Shown here piece after piece: positions 34,220 to 38,470 of a DNA stretch of 38,470 bases. The notes below the pieces were generated by a model that saw nothing but the letters and a program-made list of their open reading frames with translations, ran no database searches and was not told where the DNA came from. The DNA lies in assembly GCA_050485645.1 (NCBI GenBank), contig JBJHBT010000038.1, forward strand, positions 1 through 38,470, read 5' to 3'. The DNA comes from JBJHBP01 sp050485645. GTDB taxonomy: Bacteria > Pseudomonadota > Gammaproteobacteria > Steroidobacterales > Rariloculaceae. Within the stretch, counting starts at the first letter, position 1; each line of letters opens with the position of its first letter. The translations under genes and the position numbers were made by a program.

Positions 34220-35354
34220 TCTGCTGCGCAAAATCGCGCTCGGCGTTGGCATCGCGGTCGCGATGACCGCCTGCGACACCGGTGGAGAATCAGGGCGGAC
34301 GGCTGACACCCGCAGCGCAACCCGCTATCTGATCGGCGAAGGTGCGCCGGGTTTCGCGCAGGTTACCGGGCCCACGCCGTTCGTCGTGCCGGACGATCAT
34401 GGCCCTCATCCCGACCACCGCATCGAGTGGTGGTACTTCACCGGGAACCTGTTTACCGCCACGCAGCGGCACCTCGGGTTTCAGCTGACGTTTTTCCGCC
34501 TCGCGCTGTCCGCCGACACACCGGAACGCGAATCCCGCTGGGGCACCCGCCAGGCGTGGATGGCGCACTTCGCAATCACCGACACCGCGAACGGACGATT
34601 TCACGCCGCGGAACGTTTCGGACGTGGCGCGCTGGGCATCGCCGCCGCCCGGGCGCAGCCGTTCCGGGTATGGGTGAAGGACTGGTACGCCGAAGGCGAA
34701 GACGATGACGGCCTGCTGCCACTGCGCCTGCGTGCCGCCAGCGACGGGTTCGCCCTGGATCTTCGGCTCGATGCCGGCAAGCCCATGATCGGCCATGGCG
34801 AGGAAGGCTTCGATCCCAAAGGCGCCGAACCGGGCAACGCATCCGCTTATTTCTCACACACCCGGCTGACCGCCGAGGGGACGGTCACCCTCGGTGACGA
34901 GCGGCACCGCGTCTCCGGACTGGCGTGGAAAGACCGCGAATGGAGCACCAGCGTGCTCAGCGAGGACATCGAGGGCTGGGACTGGTTCTCGATACAGCTG
35001 GAGGATGGTCGCGACATCATGTACTACCGCCTGCGCCAGACCGACGGCACGGCCAGCGATTTCAGCGGCGGCACTTTGGTGGCGCCCGACGGCGGCACGA
35101 CGGCGCTGGCCGCCGACGACGTGGCGCTGCGAGAAACCCGCCACTGGACGAGTCCGCACAGCGGCGTGCGCTATCCGGTGGCCTGGCAGCTGTGGCTGCC
35201 CACGCTGGACATGGAACTGGCTATGTCGGCCATGCTGGACGATCAGGAAATGAATCTTTCGGTGCGTTACTGGGAAGGCGCCGTGCGCTTCAGCGGAAGC
35301 GATGGCGACGGGCCGGTTTCCGGCCATGGCTACGTTGAGCTGGCCGGATACTGA
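34212..35354 (+). CDS. AttH/CrtC-like lipoprotein (carotenoid hydratase fold)
   Basis: The 380-residue lipoprotein has lipobox VAMTAC near residue 21. The body is the two-lipocalin fold of the AttH/CrtC family: PDDHGPHPDHRIEWWYFTGN near the start, then GLAWKDREWSTSVLSEDIEGWDWFSIQL. CrtC hydrates carotenoids; most AttH proteins have no proven activity. Its start overlaps the permease stop by 8 nt, so the three genes form one unit. Confidence 0.9.
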   Translation: MSSLLRKIALGVGIAVAMTACDTGGESGRTADTRSATRYLIGEGAPGFAQVTGPTPFVVPDDHGPHPDHRIEWWYFTGNLFTATQRHLGFQLTFFRLALSADTPERESRWGTRQAWMAHFAITDTANGRFHAAERFGRGALGIAAARAQPFRVWVKDWYAEGEDDDGLLPLRLRAASDGFALDLRLDAGKPMIGHGEEGFDPKGAEPGNASAYFSHTRLTAEGTVTLGDERHRVSGLAWKDREWSTSVLSEDIEGWDWFSIQLEDGRDIMYYRLRQTDGTASDFSGGTLVAPDGGTTALAADDVALRETRHWTSPHSGVRYPVAWQLWLPTLDMELAMSAMLDDQEMNLSVRYWEGAVRFSGSDGDGPVSGHGYVELAGY

Positions 35355-35422
35355 ACAGTGGGCGGTAGCGGCACCGCGGCGGGCGGGGCGGCAGGCGCAC
35401 GGTGCAGACACGGCACCGGCCC

Positions 35423-35450
35423 TTTGTCCGGAAGCGGATGTTGCTAAGAT
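35423..35450 (+). promoter_or_regulatory. Candidate promoter of the NMT1/SsuA-type operon
   Basis: TTTGTC (35423-35428) and TAAGAT (35445-35450) are 16 nt apart and 38 nt before the start codon. Matches to consensus are moderate. Confidence 0.35.
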
Positions 35451-35487
35451 GGTACGTCACGACTGACGCCATAAGATGGAGGGGTAG

Positions 35488-36567
35488 ATGGGCAGGATGC
35501 AGACACCGGCGGGACCGGACCGGGCCGGATGGCGGACACGGCTGAACGTGGCGCTGGTGGCGTGGGTACTGGCCCTCGGGCTGCCGGCGGCGGCCGTAGC
35601 GGACGACCTGACCCAGATGCGCATCGGCGTTCTGCGCATCGCGTCGCAGGCGCCGTTTTTCCTTGGCGTGGAGCGGGGCTGGTTTCAGGAAGCCGGCGTC
35701 GACCCGCAGCTGGTGTTCTTCGATGCCGCGGTGCCTTCAACGGTCGCCATCGTCTCACGCGACGTGGATCTGTCCGTGATCGGCTTTACGCCGGCATTTT
35801 TCAACCTCGCCGCACAAGGCGGCATCACCGTGATCGCTGGCCACAGTCGCGAGGTGCCCGGTTACCGCAATACCGGAGTGTTTGCATCCAACCGCGCCTG
35901 GGAGGCCGGAGTGCGATCGATGGCGGACATGGCCGGACGCAGTATCGGGCTGACCACCATAGGATCGACCAATCACTATGCGGTCGCCCGCATCGCCGAA
36001 AAGTACGGCTTCGACATCAACCGCAGCCGGCTGGTGCCGGCGCAGGGACTGGGCAATCTAGCGGCCATGGTCACCGGCAATCAGATCGACGTTGCTGCCG
36101 GTGCCGGTACCGCATTCATGCCGCTCGTGGAGGCCGGCAACGCCCATGTGATCGGCTGGGCCGGTGACGAGGTGTCCTGGCAGCTGGGTGCGCTGGCCAC
36201 GAGTCCGCGTGTCATCAGCGAGAAACGCGCGGCGCTGGAGGCCATCCTCGCCGTGTACAGTCGCGGCGCCGACGAATATCGCCAATGGCTGCTGGAACGC
36301 AATCCGGACGGCAGCTTCAGAGACAGGGTGCGGGCGGACGAACTGTTGGGCATCATCTCCCGATACACGTCGGTTCCGCCTGAAGCGCTGGAGCTGTCGC
36401 TGGCCTATATCAGCCCAACGCTGGATATCGGCAGCATCTTCGAGATGGTGGACTGGTACGTTGCGCAGGACATGATAGAGCGCCGCACCGATCCGCATAC
36501 GTTCATCGACCTGTCCTTCGTCGACGGCCACGAGAACGTGCCCGATTCGATGGCAGCGGGTCGCTGA
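35488..36567 (+). CDS. ABC transporter substrate-binding protein, SsuA/NMT1 type
   Basis: The 359-residue protein has GGAGGGG before its ATG. The signal segment (about 20-38) ends in AAAVADD. The mature part has the type II binding fold of the nitrate/sulfonate/taurine and thiamine-precursor families: FFLGVERGWFQEAGVDPQLV, then DVDLSVIGFTPAFFNLAAQG and a conserved GSTNHYAVARIAEKYG helix. The ligand cannot be assigned. It is followed after one base by the ATPase gene. Confidence 0.88.
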   Translation: MGRMQTPAGPDRAGWRTRLNVALVAWVLALGLPAAAVADDLTQMRIGVLRIASQAPFFLGVERGWFQEAGVDPQLVFFDAAVPSTVAIVSRDVDLSVIGFTPAFFNLAAQGGITVIAGHSREVPGYRNTGVFASNRAWEAGVRSMADMAGRSIGLTTIGSTNHYAVARIAEKYGFDINRSRLVPAQGLGNLAAMVTGNQIDVAAGAGTAFMPLVEAGNAHVIGWAGDEVSWQLGALATSPRVISEKRAALEAILAVYSRGADEYRQWLLERNPDGSFRDRVRADELLGIISRYTSVPPEALELSLAYISPTLDIGSIFEMVDWYVAQDMIERRTDPHTFIDLSFVDGHENVPDSMAAGR

Positions 36568-36568
36568 G

Positions 36569-37342
36569 ATGGAGCTGGCGCTGGGGCAGATCACGCACCG
36601 GTTCGGCGACCTCACGGCATTGGACGACGTATCCCTCGACGTGCGCGAGGGTGAAATCATGGCGCTGATCGGTCCTTCGGGGTGCGGCAAATCGACGCTG
36701 TTGGGTATTGCCGGGGGCATCCTGAAACCCAGCGCCGGGGAAGTCATTCTGCGCGGCCAGCCGCCCGACGATACGCTGAATGAAATCACGTTCATCTTCC
36801 AGGATTTCTCGCTGCTGCCGTGGCTGAACGTGGAAGACAACGTCGGGTTCGTGCTGCACCATCATGGTCTTGGCCATGCCGAACGGGACCGCCGGATCGC
36901 GGATGCGCTGGAGCGTACCGGCCTCAGTGACTTTCGCCATGCGGTACCGAAACAGCTGTCGGGCGGCATGCGGCAGCGCGTTGGCATCGCCCGGGCGCTG
37001 GCCGTCAGACCGGCTATCTTTCTCATGGACGAACCGTTATCGGCACTGGACGCACAGACCCGGGAGCTTCTGCAGGAAGACATACTCGATCTGTGGCGGC
37101 GCGACCGTCCGACCATCCTCTATGTCACGCACAACTTTCAGGAGGCGATCAGGCTGGCTGACCGCGTCTGCGTGTTGTCGCGACGGCCGGGGCGGGTCAA
37201 GGAAATCATCGAGGTGCCTGTTCCCAAGGAAGAACGCAGCCGCCCGGAAAGACAGGCGGAACTTGCGCTGCTGGGCGAGCGACTGTGGTCGCTGATCCGC
37301 GACGAAGCGATTGTCGCTGATCGTGAGCTGTCGAATGTCTGA
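36569..37342 (+). CDS. ABC transporter ATPase, SsuB/TauB type
   Basis: The 257-residue protein has Walker A GPSGCGKST, Q loop FIFQDFSLLPWLNVEDNV, signature LSGGMRQRVGIARAL, Walker B IFLMDEPLSALD and switch THNFQEAI. It powers the permease at 37335, with which it overlaps by 8 nt. Confidence 0.93.
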   Translation: MELALGQITHRFGDLTALDDVSLDVREGEIMALIGPSGCGKSTLLGIAGGILKPSAGEVILRGQPPDDTLNEITFIFQDFSLLPWLNVEDNVGFVLHHHGLGHAERDRRIADALERTGLSDFRHAVPKQLSGGMRQRVGIARALAVRPAIFLMDEPLSALDAQTRELLQEDILDLWRRDRPTILYVTHNFQEAIRLADRVCVLSRRPGRVKEIIEVPVPKEERSRPERQAELALLGERLWSLIRDEAIVADRELSNV

Positions 37343-38168
37343 TCGAGTCGCTGCCTCGGGGCATCCTGACAACGGCGCCGAGTTGCCACAGCGCCGCCTG
37401 GCATTTCGCGGTGGTGGATTCGAGATCGAGCGCCGAACCTGGATCAGTATCGTGGCGCTCGCGGTCATCATTGGCGCCTGGCAGCTGGTGACCGCTACCG
37501 GCATGGTCAATCCGATTTTCCTGCCGTCACCGTGGCGGGTGATGGAAGCACTGTGGGCGCTCGCCGTCAGCGGCGATCTGTGGCGCCATCTGTCCGCGTC
37601 ACTGGTCAGGATCGGCTACGGCTGGACCATCGGCAGCCTGTTCGGCATCGCGGCCGGCCTGTTGATCGGGCTTTTTACCGTCGCCCGCGCGGTCGGGCTG
37701 CCGCTGGTGGCAGCGATCTATCCGATTCCGAAGATCGCACTGCTGCCGTTGCTGATTCTGTGGCTGGGCATCGGTGAGGCATCGAAGGTCACGACGATCG
37801 CCCTGAGCGTGTTCTTCCCGACGGCCATTGCGACGTTCAGTGGCGTGGATTCGGTGCCGAGAAATCTGATCCGCATGGCCCAGAGCTTCAATGTGCCGCT
37901 GTGGCGGATCGTCTGGCAGGTACTGATCCCCGGTGCGTTGCCCGGGATGCTGGCGGGCTTCCGGATTTCCATTGCCGCCGCGTTGCTGGTGCTGGTCGCC
38001 GCCGAAATGATCGGTGCGCAGTTCGGCCTCGGCGCGTTCCTGATCCTGACCGGCAACATGATGCAGACCGACAGGCTCATGGCCGGCGTCGTCATCGTGT
38101 CGGCGCTGGGCCTGACGATGAGCATCGTTGTCTCGTACCTTGAGCGGCGACTCCTGCGCTGGCGTTAG
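37335..38168 (+). CDS. ABC transporter permease, SsuC/TauC type
   Basis: About 277 residues from the ATG at 37335, chosen because it overlaps the ATPase stop as in the other operons here; an in-frame TTG lies 24 nt upstream. Five to six helices follow a soluble N-terminus. The PNPIFLPSP-like VNPIFLPSPWRVMEALW and the EAA loop (FPTAIATFSGVDSVPRNLIRMAQSF begins about residue 155) are typical of the sulfonate/nitrate/taurine class. Confidence 0.92.
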   Translation: MSDRVAASGHPDNGAELPQRRLAFRGGGFEIERRTWISIVALAVIIGAWQLVTATGMVNPIFLPSPWRVMEALWALAVSGDLWRHLSASLVRIGYGWTIGSLFGIAAGLLIGLFTVARAVGLPLVAAIYPIPKIALLPLLILWLGIGEASKVTTIALSVFFPTAIATFSGVDSVPRNLIRMAQSFNVPLWRIVWQVLIPGALPGMLAGFRISIAAALLVLVAAEMIGAQFGLGAFLILTGNMMQTDRLMAGVVIVSALGLTMSIVVSYLERRLLRWR

Positions 38169-38303
38169 CCCCGCCCTATGGGCAACCCGGGAGTCAGACA
38201 GTGCGCGCCGGTCGTTGATGAATGGTTGTGCCGCTCACGGTGCTGCTTCCCGGGACATCGGTGACCAGCGGGGCCCGCCCAGGCCCCACCGAAAACCACG
38301 CAG
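38169..38303. other. Intergenic between permease and rRNA operon end
   Basis: No gene or clear signal was recognised here. Confidence 0.5.
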
Positions 38304-38344
38304 GAACAAAAAAACCCCGAACCGTTTCCGGCTCGGGGTTTTCC
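38304..38344 (-). terminator. Rho-independent terminator of the rRNA operon
   Basis: On the minus strand CCCCGAGCCG, loop GAAA, CGGTTCGGGG, followed by seven T. A stable GC stem with a tetraloop and T run, 9 nt past the 5S end. Confidence 0.95.
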
Positions 38345-38352
38345 ATTTAAAA

Positions 38353-38470
38353 GCCTGGCGATGACCTACTCTCGCGTGGAATAACTCCACACTACCATCG
38401 GCGCTGGACGTTTTCACTTCCGAGTTCGGGATGGGATCGGGTGGTTCCCGTCCGCTATGGCCGCCAGGCA
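38353..38470 (-). rRNA. rrf: 5S ribosomal RNA
   Basis: The minus strand begins TGCCTGGCGGCCATAGCGG at the window edge and ends ATCGCCAGGC, with the conserved CCCGATCCCATCCCGAACTC core and the closing helix of TGCCTGGCG with CGCCAGGC. About 118 nt, complete or nearly so. The rest of the rRNA operon should lie beyond the right edge. Confidence 0.96.

Overview
The window reads as chromosomal DNA of a GC-rich gammaproteobacterium. Supporting features are the gene order plsY-birA-coaX-SPOR, an E. coli-like argS, a B12 riboswitch with btuFCD, a gammaproteobacterial-looking 5S rRNA and a YffB-type ArsC protein. Genus cannot be told from the sequence alone. It has two parts: an accessory block (about 1-12,400), which looks less GC-rich by eye and is full of duplicated and broken genes, and an ordinary housekeeping block (12,480-38,470).

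Accessory block. Almost everything is on the minus strand and belongs to three paralogous families of predicted exported proteins. Family C has a signal peptide, a conserved head domain and a proline-rich hinge, followed by one of two unrelated tails. Tail 1 resembles JAMM/DUF4329 (Glu, HSH, S-x-x-D). Tail 2 is not confidently identified. Family A is a TPR-like protein with six invariant cysteines. Family B is a small HEAT-like protein. Each C gene with tail 1 is followed within 8-10 nt by an A gene (8285-9298 with 6963-8276; 5897-6747 with 4555-5886; remnant 1106-1200 with 88-1097). The complete C gene with tail 2 is followed by a B gene (2124-3455 with 1277-2092). Three C heads are nearly identical at the nucleotide level while tails and partners differ. 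This is the pattern of polymorphic toxin/effector modules with cognate partners, and it is the best candidate here for an undescribed system. The block also holds an IS91-type transposase C-terminal fragment fused to C heads, a perfect 26-bp-arm hairpin, and degraded copies of all three families. A 36-bp direct repeat flanks about 8.3 kb and splits what looks like the 3' part of a LiaF-like gene. A yffB-like gene and a small membrane protein gene lie inside the block.

Housekeeping block. 12,483-16,947: a PQQ-dependent dehydrogenase lipoprotein, a DUF2721 membrane protein and argS. 17,066-21,502: tRNA-Thr(UGU), a periplasmic methyltransferase-like protein, and a tightly coupled run plsY-birA-coaX-SPOR (minus strand). 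21,570-26,646: an M61 peptidase diverging from a cobalamin riboswitch that precedes btuF-btuC-btuD with 4-nt overlaps. 26,658-30,839: an ECF-type sigma factor with a C-terminal extension and a multi-PAS hybrid histidine kinase. 31,032-35,354: an AttEFGH-like system (ATPase, fused FtsX-type permease, CrtC/AttH-like lipoprotein). 35,488-38,168: an SsuABC/NMT1-type uptake ABC transporter. The window ends with a rho-independent terminator and 5S rRNA, the distal end of an rRNA operon entering from the right on the minus strand.

Direct observations are motifs, repeats, overlaps and junctions. Family names come from recognised motifs without database searches. The effector/partner interpretation is inference.
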